Shown one piece after another: positions 5,959 through 12,561 of a DNA stretch of 14,350 bases. Made by a program: the position numbers and the translations under genes. The DNA comes from Phycisphaerales bacterium (lineage in GTDB: Bacteria > Planctomycetota > Phycisphaerae > SM23-33). The notes beneath the pieces were generated by a model. That model worked only from the letters and a program-made list of their open reading frames with translations. It searched no databases and had not been told where the DNA came from. The stretch is from NCBI GenBank assembly GCA_003171235.1, contig PMYM01000091.1, positions 2,812 through 17,161 of the forward strand, written 5' to 3'. Within the stretch, counting starts at the first letter, position 1. Each line of letters opens with the position of its first letter.

Positions 5959-5987
5959 TTGACCATTTTGGATTTCCGCCTTACATT
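5959..5987 (+). promoter_or_regulatory. Candidate sigma70 promoter of dnaA
   Basis: TTGACC (5959-5964), a 17-nt spacer and TACATT (5982-5987) fit a sigma70-type promoter, with five and four of six consensus bases. The leader to the dnaA ATG would be about 75 nt. In the rest of the 237-bp gap (5831-6067) I see only a GCCCC/GGGGC hairpin at the GNAT stop, a T7 run at 5884-5890 and a CCGCC/GGCGG stem just after it. No good DnaA box is present. Confidence 0.5.
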
Positions 5988-6067
5988 CCCGCCGAGGCAG
6001 TGCTGATTCGGCGGTTGTGTGGGCGCCGCCGGGAACCACGGAAGGCACCTTAGGACGCAGGGAACCA

Positions 6068-7471
6068 ATGAGCGCGACGACCAGGAATATTTGTGCGCCT
6101 GCCGACTCTGACCAGGCCATTCGCCAGGCCCTGGCGCACCGGCTGGGCCCGCAGAAATACAATGCGTGGTTCCGCCACGGCACGCAGTTGGAGCTGCAGG
6201 ATGGCCTCCTGCGCGTGGGAGCGGCCAATCCCTTCGTGGCGGGCTGGATCGAGTCGCACTTCGCCGAGGAACTGGCCCAGGCCGCCCAGGAAGTGCTCAA
6301 ACATCCGGTGGCGATTACGGTGGGCGTGGACGCCGCCCTGGGCGAGCAGCTTCGCCGCCGCCAGCGCGACGCCCAGGCCAAGCTGGTGACCGCCACCGCC
6401 CAGGGCAAGTCCCCGGTGGCGGTTTGCCCCGCCCTGCGGCACCGGCTGGAGGACTTCGTCACCGGGTCCTCCAATCGCCTGGCGTATTCGGCCGCCCTGG
6501 CCATGACGCACGCCGACAAGGGCCTGTGCAACCGGCTGTTCATCCACGGGTCTTGCGGGGTGGGCAAGACCCACCTGCTGCAGGGCATCTGCGCCGCCGT
6601 GCAGGCGGCCGCCCCCAGGGCGCGATTCAAGTACATCACCGCCGAACAGTTCACCAACCACTTCGTGGAGGCCATTCGCGCCAAGCGGGTGGAGACCTTC
6701 CGGAATTCGTATCGTCAACTGGACCTGCTGGCCATCGACGACGTGCATTTCCTGGCGGCCAAGAGGGCCACCCAGGAGGAATTCCTGCACACCTTCAACG
6801 CCATCGACGCCGCCGGGCGAAAGGTGGTCATGGCCAGCGACGCCCACCCCAGTATGGTCGGGCAACTGGCCGAGCAACTGGTGAGCCGCTTCGTGTCGGG
6901 CATGGTGGTGAAGGTCCAGCCGCCCGACCCGGCCACCCGGCTGGCCATCCTGAGGCGCTGGGCCGAGCGGGCCAACCTGCAGGTGGAGCGCGAGGTGCTG
7001 GAATTCGTGGCCTCGGCCATTACCGGTTCGGTGCGCGAACTGGAAGGGGCGATGGTGAAGCTGTCGGCCCTGGCCGAGATCAATCGCTCGCCGGTGACGC
7101 TGGCGTTGGCGCGGCAGGGGCTGGCCGACCAACTCTCGCAGACGCAGTCGGCCGTGACTATGACCGACATCGAATCGGCGGTGGCCGCGTTTTTCGGCGT
7201 CACGCCGGCCGATATCCACTCTTCCAGCCGCATGCACACCGTCAGCCTGGCCCGCATGACGGCCATGTTCCTGGCCCGGCGGCGCACGCGGATGAGCTTT
7301 CCCGAGATCGGGCGCTTCTGCGGCAAGAACCACTCCACCGTGGTGCTGGCGGTGCAGAAGATGGAGCGGATGCTGGAGGGCGACCAGGCCTGCCGCTGGA
7401 TGACAGCCGCCGGGGTCAAGGAAATGCCGCTGGGGGGCGTGCTGGAGCGGCTGTCGGAGCAATTGGCATAG
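6068..7471 (+). CDS. dnaA: Chromosomal replication initiator protein DnaA
   Basis: The 467-residue protein has all DnaA regions. Domain I (about 15-90) contains LGPQKYNAWF. A linker follows, then the AAA+ domain from LEDFVTGSSNRLA (128-139) with Walker A GSCGVGKT (161-168), Walker B LLAIDD (220-225), the SRF arginine (Arg274) and sensor II SVRELEG (321-327). Domain IV ends in the DNA-binding signature CGKNHSTVVLAVQKM (418-432). DnaA-ATP opens the replication origin. The signature reads GKNH where E. coli has GRDH, changing the aspartate that contacts the DnaA box. The ATG at 6068 (GGGA 5 nt upstream) was preferred over a GTG at 6017 because domain I begins soon after it. No dnaN, recF or gyrB is adjacent. 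A structured region and a terminator follow. Confidence 0.96.
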   Translation: MSATTRNICAPADSDQAIRQALAHRLGPQKYNAWFRHGTQLELQDGLLRVGAANPFVAGWIESHFAEELAQAAQEVLKHPVAITVGVDAALGEQLRRRQRDAQAKLVTATAQGKSPVAVCPALRHRLEDFVTGSSNRLAYSAALAMTHADKGLCNRLFIHGSCGVGKTHLLQGICAAVQAAAPRARFKYITAEQFTNHFVEAIRAKRVETFRNSYRQLDLLAIDDVHFLAAKRATQEEFLHTFNAIDAAGRKVVMASDAHPSMVGQLAEQLVSRFVSGMVVKVQPPDPATRLAILRRWAERANLQVEREVLEFVASAITGSVRELEGAMVKLSALAEINRSPVTLALARQGLADQLSQTQSAVTMTDIESAVAAFFGVTPADIHSSSRMHTVSLARMTAMFLARRRTRMSFPEIGRFCGKNHSTVVLAVQKMERMLEGDQACRWMTAAGVKEMPLGGVLERLSEQLA

Positions 7472-7528
7472 GATAAAACGGAGGCCCCCGGAGAATCCGT
7501 CCGGAGGCATTCGGAGGATTTGAAGTGT

Positions 7529-7587
7529 GCGGCCGTCGGCGGCCCGCCCGCCAAGGCCGCGGCAAATCACCCGCAGGAAGCGGGTGA
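7529..7587 (+). other. Two consecutive stem-loops in the dnaA 3' region
   Basis: Stem one is GCGGCC (7529-7534) with GGCCGC (7555-7560), with GGCG/CGCC possible inside. Stem two is TCACCCGC (7567-7574) with GCGGGTGA (7580-7587) around AGGAA. With the terminator hairpin downstream they make a run of three stems. It could be a structured 3'UTR or a small RNA; there is no separate promoter I can defend. The rest of the 275-bp gap 7472-7746 holds the terminator and a plain stretch before the next start. Confidence 0.4.
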
Positions 7588-7605
7588 GTTAATGGGTCAA
7601 GGACG

Positions 7606-7665
7606 GGCGCCTGGGCGATTGAGGCTCCAGGGAGGGTCCTTAACGCTCAGGCGCCGTAGTTTTTT
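7606..7665 (+). terminator. Rho-independent terminator downstream of dnaA
   Basis: GGCGCCTGGGCG (7606-7617) pairs along all 12 positions with CGCTCAGGCGCC (7644-7655), with one G-U pair, and is closed by a 26-nt loop. It is followed by GTAG and six T residues (7660-7665). It lies 135 bp past the dnaA stop and before the next gene, so it should end the dnaA transcript. Confidence 0.7.
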
Positions 7666-7734
7666 CCCCAGTGCGAGCGTCCCCCTTCGCCTGACATTCC
7701 CAAGCGCCCCGCGGACCCAACGTAAGCCGCCTTG

Positions 7735-7740
7735 TAGAAT
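7735..7740 (+). promoter_or_regulatory. Candidate -10 element (TAGAAT), leaderless spacing
   Basis: TAGAAT ends 6 nt before the ATG at 7747, so a transcript starting 7 nt after the hexamer would begin at the ATG itself. AGGAAC fills the space but is too close to the start codon for a normal Shine-Dalgarno. No -35 match was found. Confidence 0.5.
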
Positions 7741-7746
7741 AGGAAC

Positions 7747-8943
7747 ATGATTCAAAGAACAACCCTGGTTTGGGCGATGCTGGCTGCGCTTGCCTGGGGC
7801 CAGGGGTCCGGCCCCGGCGCCGCTCCGGCCAGTCTGCCGGCGACCGCCTCCTCCCCTTCGGCCACTGCCCCGCTGGAACTCCAACTCTGCCCCGCCCAGG
7901 ACAAGGCCTTCAAGTTCGGACAGGTGACCCAAGCCAAATTGACTCTGAAAAACGTCTCCGACCGGGCGATCCTGGTGCTGGCCCTCCAGCCGGTAAACAA
8001 TGCCGAGGAAAAAATCGCCCTTTCCGGAGCGATCTTCGCCAGCCACGACGGAACCAACATCGCGCATGAGGGGTTCCTGCTGCCCGGCCAGCAGGTCGTG
8101 GTGGAGGCGCCCTACCGCCCGCTGTTTGGGGTGGAACTGTTCAACGCCAGTTATGTCGCCGCGGCGGAGAAGTTCGATGGCAGCGTGCAGTCGCTTGCCC
8201 CGCTTTCGCCGCGGATACAGCAACTGGGCCCCGACGGCCGGTTTAACATGGAGCCCGCCTACGGGCGTTTTGACCTGAACGTCTGGCAGGCGGTCTGCCG
8301 GTTGACCCGGCAATCGGTCAGTCCGCCCGGGCCGTATGCCTCGACCCGGGCGGTGCTGATGGGGAATATCAAAGACCTGAGCGTCCTCTTCTGCCCGGTC
8401 AAGGCGAGCGTCGAGGTGGCGGGCCTGGCCCAGGGCCAGTCCGAGCAGGCCTTGGCCGCCGCGGCCGCTCTGGCCAAGGCCAAACCCGACACCCAGCCCA
8501 TGCTGGCCTACAGCCAGGCCCTGGGCGGGTATGTGGTTTTCATCGAACAGAAAAGCTACCTGGTAAAGGCCCCCGCCGCCGCGACCGCGACCTCCAGGGT
8601 GGCGCCGGAGGAGCTGCCCCTCCTGCCGCCGCTATTGTTCAAGGACGTCGATTCGGGCCAGCGGGTGCTCATGCAGGTCGGCCAGCGCCAGGACGACGAC
8701 CCCGAGGCCAAACCCGGTTGGCTGCTCTGGGGCCGTTTGCCGGTGGTCTACGGCGACGGCATTCGTTTGAAAGGCGAATTCGTGCCGGTGCAAGATTGCC
8801 TGGGCGAACTGGTTGCCCAGCTCCGCCGCCAGGCCGCCCAGGTGCGGATGAGCAATTACTACTTCCGCAGTCGGTATTACGAACTGCTCTTGCCGGGCGG
8901 CCTTTGGCCCTCCACGCAGAGGGGCCCGGGCGGCGGGCGGTAG
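7747..8943 (+). CDS. Secreted protein of unknown function
   Basis: The 398-residue product begins MIQRTTLVWAMLAALAWGQG, a short signal peptide, followed by a Pro/Ala/Ser/Thr-rich linker to about residue 36. From LELQLCPAQDKAFKFGQ onward, the segment VTQAKLTLKNVSDRAILVL resembles the first strands of an immunoglobulin-like or NEAT-type beta-sandwich, but I cannot name the family. Later parts hold FLLPGQQVVVEAPYRP (near 115-130), an alanine-rich helix around 235-250 and a C-terminal SNYYFRSRYYELLLPGG. The start is ATG with TAGAAT just upstream. It precedes the metal permease by 32 nt on the same strand, so a role at the cell surface near metal transport is possible but unproven. Confidence 0.75.
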   Translation: MIQRTTLVWAMLAALAWGQGSGPGAAPASLPATASSPSATAPLELQLCPAQDKAFKFGQVTQAKLTLKNVSDRAILVLALQPVNNAEEKIALSGAIFASHDGTNIAHEGFLLPGQQVVVEAPYRPLFGVELFNASYVAAAEKFDGSVQSLAPLSPRIQQLGPDGRFNMEPAYGRFDLNVWQAVCRLTRQSVSPPGPYASTRAVLMGNIKDLSVLFCPVKASVEVAGLAQGQSEQALAAAAALAKAKPDTQPMLAYSQALGGYVVFIEQKSYLVKAPAAATATSRVAPEELPLLPPLLFKDVDSGQRVLMQVGQRQDDDPEAKPGWLLWGRLPVVYGDGIRLKGEFVPVQDCLGELVAQLRRQAAQVRMSNYYFRSRYYELLLPGGLWPSTQRGPGGGR

Positions 8944-8964
8944 TCTGCAGTGGTATTTGGGGCG

Positions 8965-8970
8965 TAGTAT
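8965..8970 (+). promoter_or_regulatory. Candidate -10 element (TAGTAT), leaderless spacing
   Basis: TAGTAT ends 5 nt before the GTG start at 8976. It lies in the 32-nt gap after the secreted-protein stop, with no Shine-Dalgarno sequence between. The spacing is the same as for the TAGAAT elements at 7735, 10245 and 12548. Confidence 0.35.
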
Positions 8971-8975
8971 TCTAC

Positions 8976-10130
8976 GTGAGCGGCCTGTTATGGAATTTCG
9001 TGCGGGCGGCAGTTGGGATTTTCACCGAGGCGGCGCCGTACCTGCTGTTGGGCTTTATCCTGGCCGGATTCGTGCACGTCTTTCTGCCTGGGCGGCGGGT
9101 GGCGCGCTCGCTGGGCCAGTGCGGCTGGCGGGGCGTATTCTGGGCGTCGGTCATAGGCATTCCCCTGCCCCTGTGCAGTTGCAGCGTGATTCCCGTGGCC
9201 ACGGCCCTGCGCCGGCGCGGGGCGACCAAGGGCGCCACCGCCAGTTTCCTTATCTCCACGCCCGAGACCGGGCTGGACAGCATCTCCGCTTCCTACGCCC
9301 TGCTGGACCCGGTGATGACGGTCTTTCGCCCGCTGGCGGCGTTTGTTTCGGCCATGGTTGGGGGGCTGATCGTGGATTGGATCGAGCACGTGCCCATCCT
9401 GGGGGCCCTCCGCAAGGCCGGCCGGCAACCCAATGGCCGATACGCCTGCCCGATTCACGTTGAGAACAGCCAACCGGATTTCGACTTCACCGCCGCTTGC
9501 TGCGCCGGCGATGGCGGGAATGAGCTGCGCCGGAGCTGGCACTGGCGGGTGCTGAGCTTCGGCTGCCGCGACGTGATGCGGGACGTGGTCTGGTCGCTGC
9601 TGGCGGGGTTTCTGGTCAGCGGCGTCATCACCGTCCTGCTGCCGGAGGACTTTTTCGCCCGCAATTTCGGGGGCGAGTTTGCCGCCATCGCGGTCATGCT
9701 GGGGGTGGGTATGCCGCTGTACGTCTGCGCCACCGCCAGCACGCCCGTCGCCGCGGCCATGATCGCCAAGGGGCTTTCGCCGGGGGCGGCGCTGGTCTTC
9801 CTGCTGGCCGGCCCGGCCACCAACTTGGCCACCATGCTGGTGGTCCGCCGGCAGCTTGGCTGGAGGAGCCTGGCGGCCTATCTGGGCAGCATCGCCGGCG
9901 TGGCGGTGATCGCCGGCCTGGCGCTCAACGGCGTTTACCATGCCTGGTTCGGCGGGCATTGGCAGATGCGCCTGCAAGCGGCGGGCGGGGAATTCCTGCC
10001 GGCCTGGGTGAGCTGGCCGTGCTCGGCCCTGCTGGGGATGCTCTTGCTTTGGGCGGCGGCGGGAAAACTGCGCGAGCGATGGCGCAAGCCGCCGCGTGGA
10101 ACGGACAAATGCGCTTGCGAGCAGCCATAG
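8976..10130 (+). CDS. SO_0444/ArsP-type metal or metalloid efflux permease
   Basis: The 384-residue membrane protein belongs to the UPF0718/DUF318 permease group, which includes ArsP and SO_0444 (Cu/Zn or organoarsenical efflux). Two inverted halves carry signature loops: GIPLPLCSCSVIPVATALRR (61-80) with SFLISTPETGLDSI (90-103), and GMPLYVCATASTPVAAAM (245-262) with LLAGPATN (276-283). About eight hydrophobic segments are visible. Between the halves (about 145-190) is a soluble linker with CPIH and ACC, and the C-terminus has CAC (379-381); these may bind metal. The GTG at 8976 gives MSGLLWNFVRAAVGIFTEAAPYLL, the family's usual first helix; the frame is open far upstream, but that part reads as a shadow of the previous gene. 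The substrate cannot be decided from sequence. Confidence 0.85.
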   Translation: MSGLLWNFVRAAVGIFTEAAPYLLLGFILAGFVHVFLPGRRVARSLGQCGWRGVFWASVIGIPLPLCSCSVIPVATALRRRGATKGATASFLISTPETGLDSISASYALLDPVMTVFRPLAAFVSAMVGGLIVDWIEHVPILGALRKAGRQPNGRYACPIHVENSQPDFDFTAACCAGDGGNELRRSWHWRVLSFGCRDVMRDVVWSLLAGFLVSGVITVLLPEDFFARNFGGEFAAIAVMLGVGMPLYVCATASTPVAAAMIAKGLSPGAALVFLLAGPATNLATMLVVRRQLGWRSLAAYLGSIAGVAVIAGLALNGVYHAWFGGHWQMRLQAAGGEFLPAWVSWPCSALLGMLLLWAAAGKLRERWRKPPRGTDKCACEQP

Positions 10131-10156
10131 GGCGTCCGACGGGATAGAATTCGCCG

Positions 10157-10238
10157 CTTTTTTCAGTTTTCAGATTTTAGCTTTCAGCTTTTTCTTCCGC
10201 GTACTCCCGCACTTCGCACTCTCGCACTTCCCCACTTT
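10157..10238. repeat. Two adjoining low-complexity tandem tracts
   Basis: 10157-10194 is an AT-rich run of TTTTCAG/TTTTAGC/TTTCAGC-type units. 10208-10238 is a degenerate tandem with a period near 8: CGCACTT, CGCACTCT, CGCACTTC, CCCACTTT. Both fill the permease to CBS-MgtE gap, and their base composition differs sharply from the neighbours. A stray TAGAAT lies at 10145-10150. No gene is seen here. Confidence 0.6.
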
Positions 10239-10244
10239 CTCCCG

Positions 10245-10250
10245 TAGAAT
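10245..10250 (+). promoter_or_regulatory. Candidate -10 element (TAGAAT), leaderless spacing
   Basis: TAGAAT ends 6 nt before the ATG at 10257, exactly as at 7735-7740. The intervening TTCCCTC-type bases hold no Shine-Dalgarno, so the mRNA is likely to be leaderless if this is a promoter. Confidence 0.5.
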
Positions 10251-10256
10251 TCCCTC

Positions 10257-11243
10257 ATGGCCTTGCCATCCACCGACCTTGCCCGCCCGGTGCGGGACTT
10301 CGTAATACCCGTTGACAGCACTTTGCGCAAAGACTGGACCATCGCCCAGGCCATGGAGTACCTGCGTGGGCGGAAGATCGAGCAGCAAATCATCTATTTT
10401 TACGTGCTGGACGAGAAAGGCGCCCTCTGCGGGGTATTGCCCACCCGGGCGCTGCTGCTGGCTGAGCCGGCCGCCCGCGTTCAAGACCAGATGCAGCCGG
10501 CCGTCAGCCTGCCCCAAAACGCCAGCCTGGAAGAGGCGATGGAGATCTTCAGCATCTACCGCCTGCTGGCCCTGCCGGTGGTGGATGAGCAGAATCGCCT
10601 GCTGGGCATGATCGACGTCCGCCTGTATGCCGAGGAGGCGGTGGACCTAGCCCAGAGCGACCGGATGCAGGATCTTTTCCAGCTCATCGGCCTGTCGCGC
10701 CAGGAAAGCCGGGCCAACTCGGCCTGGAAGAGTTTCCGCTGGCGGCTGCCCTGGCTGGGCTTCAACCTGGCCGGAGGCTTGGTCTGCGCCGCCATCGCCG
10801 CCCATCTCAACGGCATTCCCGGAAAGCGGCTGCTGCTGTTGACCATGTTCATCCCGCTGGTGCTGACGCTGAGCGAGTCGGTCTCGATGCAGTCGATGTC
10901 GCTGAGCCTGCAATTCCTCCATACCCGCGGCGTGCCCTGGAAGCGGGTGCTGCGGCGCGGGGGCCTGGAGTGGCGGACGGCCGGGCTGCTGGGCCTGTGC
11001 CTGGGCCTGGCGGCGACGCTGCTGTCGATGCTGTGGGGCGGGGGGCATCAGCCCGCCCTGGTCGTCGGCGGCAGCATCTGCCTGGCCATAATCGGTTCAG
11101 CCACCATAGGGGCGACCATGCCGGTGCTGCTGCACCTGCTGCGGCTGGACCCGCGCGTGGCCAGCGGCCCGGTGGCGCTGATGGTCACCGACATCATCAC
11201 CACCGCCATCTACGTCGGCCTGGCCACGTGGTTACTGGCATGA
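10257..11243 (+). CDS. CBS-domain MgtE-like divalent cation transporter (no MgtE N domain)
   Basis: The 328-residue product has two CBS domains (about 12-70 and 75-130, the latter with LPVVDEQNRLLGMIDV), a connecting helix with LFQLIGL (140-146), and a five-helix MgtE-type membrane domain from RWRLPWLGFNL (161-171) to the end. MgtE channels take up Mg2+, with CBS domains acting as sensors. The last helix keeps MVTDIITTAIYVGLATWLL (309-327), including the Asp corresponding to the pore cation site. The classic GGNxGxQ segment is replaced by SESVSMQSMSLSLQ (206-219). The N-terminal helical MgtE domain is absent. The ATG at 10257 is preceded by TAGAAT. The stop overlaps the next start (ATGA), implying translational coupling to the flavoprotein gene. 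Confidence 0.82.
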   Translation: MALPSTDLARPVRDFVIPVDSTLRKDWTIAQAMEYLRGRKIEQQIIYFYVLDEKGALCGVLPTRALLLAEPAARVQDQMQPAVSLPQNASLEEAMEIFSIYRLLALPVVDEQNRLLGMIDVRLYAEEAVDLAQSDRMQDLFQLIGLSRQESRANSAWKSFRWRLPWLGFNLAGGLVCAAIAAHLNGIPGKRLLLLTMFIPLVLTLSESVSMQSMSLSLQFLHTRGVPWKRVLRRGGLEWRTAGLLGLCLGLAATLLSMLWGGGHQPALVVGGSICLAIIGSATIGATMPVLLHLLRLDPRVASGPVALMVTDIITTAIYVGLATWLLA

Positions 11244-12550
11244 GCGCACGGGTGGCGATCATCGGCGCCGGGCCGGCGGGTTTGATGGCGGGCATCGCCG
11301 CGGCCGAGGCGGGCGCGGACGCCATCGTGACCGAGCAGCTTGACCGCCCGGCGGCCAAGCTCCTGGCCACCGGCGGCGGGCGGTGCAACTTCACCAACAT
11401 GCTGAGGCCCGAGGAGTTCATGGCCCGCTTCGGGCGGCAGGGCCGGTTTATGCAGCCGGCGCTGGCGGGGCTGGACCCGCGGGGGCTGCGGGATTTCCTG
11501 ACGGGGCTGGGCCTGGCCAGCTACGTCGCCGAGGGCGGCGGGGTGTATCCCGTGGGCGACCGCGCCGGCGACGTGCGCGACGCCCTGCTGGGCCGCTGCC
11601 GGGAGCTGGGGGTGGAAATTCGCTGCGGCGTTTGCGCCGAGGCCTTGCTGTTCGATGAAAGTCTGCCCCCGGGTTTGCGCGGCGTGCGGACCTCGACAAA
11701 GGAAAGAAGCGCCCAGCGGCCAAGCCTTGTTGAGAATCAGGAGATTTCGGCAAGCGCAGTGGTAATTGCCTGCGGAGGGCAAAGCTATCCCGACTTGGGC
11801 GGCACGGGCGGCGGGTATGACCTGGCCGCCCAGGCAGGTCACACCATCCTCCAGCCGGTGGCGGCCCTGGTGGCCCTGCGCGTGCGGGAAGAGTGGCTCT
11901 GCCAGTGCGCCGGCGTCAGCCTGCAATCGCGCGTGTGGATAGACCTGCCCGGGCGGTCGCGCCGCGGCCAGACGGGCGACGTGCTGATCACGCATCGCGG
12001 CCTGTCCGGCCCGGCGGTGCTGGACCTGTCGAGCGAGGTGTCCGAACTGCTGGGGCGCGGCGGGCGAGAGAGCGTGCCCCTTCGCCTGGAGGTCTGTGCC
12101 GGCGTGGGCAAGGCCCAGTGGAAAGAGCGTTTGGAAGGCTGGCGGCGGCACGAAGGCCGACGACGGCTGGAAATACTGTTGGCCCAGCACCTGCCCGCCC
12201 GGCTGGCGGAACTGTTCTGCCGGCAGGCTGGATGCCTGGGAACACTGGCCTCCCAGGCGCCTGCCGACAAGGCGCAAGCTCTGGCGGAGATGCTCTCGGC
12301 ACTGTCGTTGGAGGTCAGCGGCACGGAGGGTTTCGCCTCGGCCATGGTCACGCGCGGCGGGGTGAGCCTGCGCCAGGTTGACCCGCGGACGCTGCAAAGC
12401 CGCCTGCTGAGGGGGCTGTTTTTCGCCGGCGAGGTGCTGGACCTTGACGGCCCGTGCGGGGGCTACAATCTGCAGTGGGCATTCTCCAGCGGCAGGCTGG
12501 CTGGACTTTCCGCCGCCCACACCCGCGACAGCCGCCCGGTCGCCCTATAG
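11240..12550 (+). CDS. BaiN/HI0933-family NAD(P)/FAD-dependent oxidoreductase
   Basis: The 436-residue protein has the FAD-binding start MSARVAIIGAGPAGLMAG, followed by the family hallmark LLATGGGRCNFTN (41-53), a middle VVIACGGQSYPDLGGTGGGYDLA, a substrate-domain motif THRGLSGPAVLDLS, and the closing FAD motif LFFAGEVLDLDGPCGGYNLQWAFSSG towards the C-terminus. Members are flavoproteins of the YhiN/HI0933/BaiN type; BaiN itself has been linked to bile-acid dehydroxylation, but most members have no known substrate. The length is normal. A hydrophilic, less GC-rich loop (STKERSAQRPSLVENQEISA, about residues 151-172) precedes the second motif and is likely a variable surface loop. The ATG overlaps the stop of the CBS-MgtE gene by ATGA. 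Confidence 0.9.
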   Translation: MSARVAIIGAGPAGLMAGIAAAEAGADAIVTEQLDRPAAKLLATGGGRCNFTNMLRPEEFMARFGRQGRFMQPALAGLDPRGLRDFLTGLGLASYVAEGGGVYPVGDRAGDVRDALLGRCRELGVEIRCGVCAEALLFDESLPPGLRGVRTSTKERSAQRPSLVENQEISASAVVIACGGQSYPDLGGTGGGYDLAAQAGHTILQPVAALVALRVREEWLCQCAGVSLQSRVWIDLPGRSRRGQTGDVLITHRGLSGPAVLDLSSEVSELLGRGGRESVPLRLEVCAGVGKAQWKERLEGWRRHEGRRRLEILLAQHLPARLAELFCRQAGCLGTLASQAPADKAQALAEMLSALSLEVSGTEGFASAMVTRGGVSLRQVDPRTLQSRLLRGLFFAGEVLDLDGPCGGYNLQWAFSSGRLAGLSAAHTRDSRPVAL

Positions 12551-12553
12551 AAT
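12548..12553 (+). promoter_or_regulatory. Candidate -10 element (TAGAAT) overlapping the previous stop
   Basis: The stop codon TAG of the flavoprotein gene forms the first half of TAGAAT, which ends 8 nt before the ATG at 12562. GCGACA (12525-12530), 17 nt upstream, is a four-of-six match to a -35. No Shine-Dalgarno is present in the short gap. Confidence 0.45.
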
Positions 12554-12561
12554 GTAGCCTT

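Noticed and set aside
3835..6006. A 723-codon open frame on the plus strand
   Set aside because: It runs antisense through rpmA and the secreted-protein gene and then out of frame through the GNAT gene. Its composition is arginine/glycine/proline-rich with no domain. Long shadow frames are expected at this GC content.
5831..6067. Possible origin of replication next to dnaA (TTATCAACC at 5838, TTGTGCACA near 5930)
   Set aside because: Each has two mismatches to a DnaA box, they are not clustered and there is no AT-rich unwinding region. This is not enough for an oriC call.
6017..6067. Upstream GTG start for dnaA
   Set aside because: It adds 17 residues with no family similarity (MWAPPGTTEGTLGRREP). 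The ATG at 6068 has a GGGA just upstream.
6050..7570. A 506-codon minus-strand frame opposite dnaA, and similar long antisense frames at 8988-9977, 11210-12520 and 2455-3750
   Set aside because: All lie opposite clearly identified genes, are low-complexity His/Gln/Gly/Ala/Arg-rich and show no motifs.
7472..7746. tRNA, tmRNA or SRP RNA in the gap after dnaA
   Set aside because: I found no cloverleaf, CCA end or conserved SRP loop. The stems are simple hairpins.
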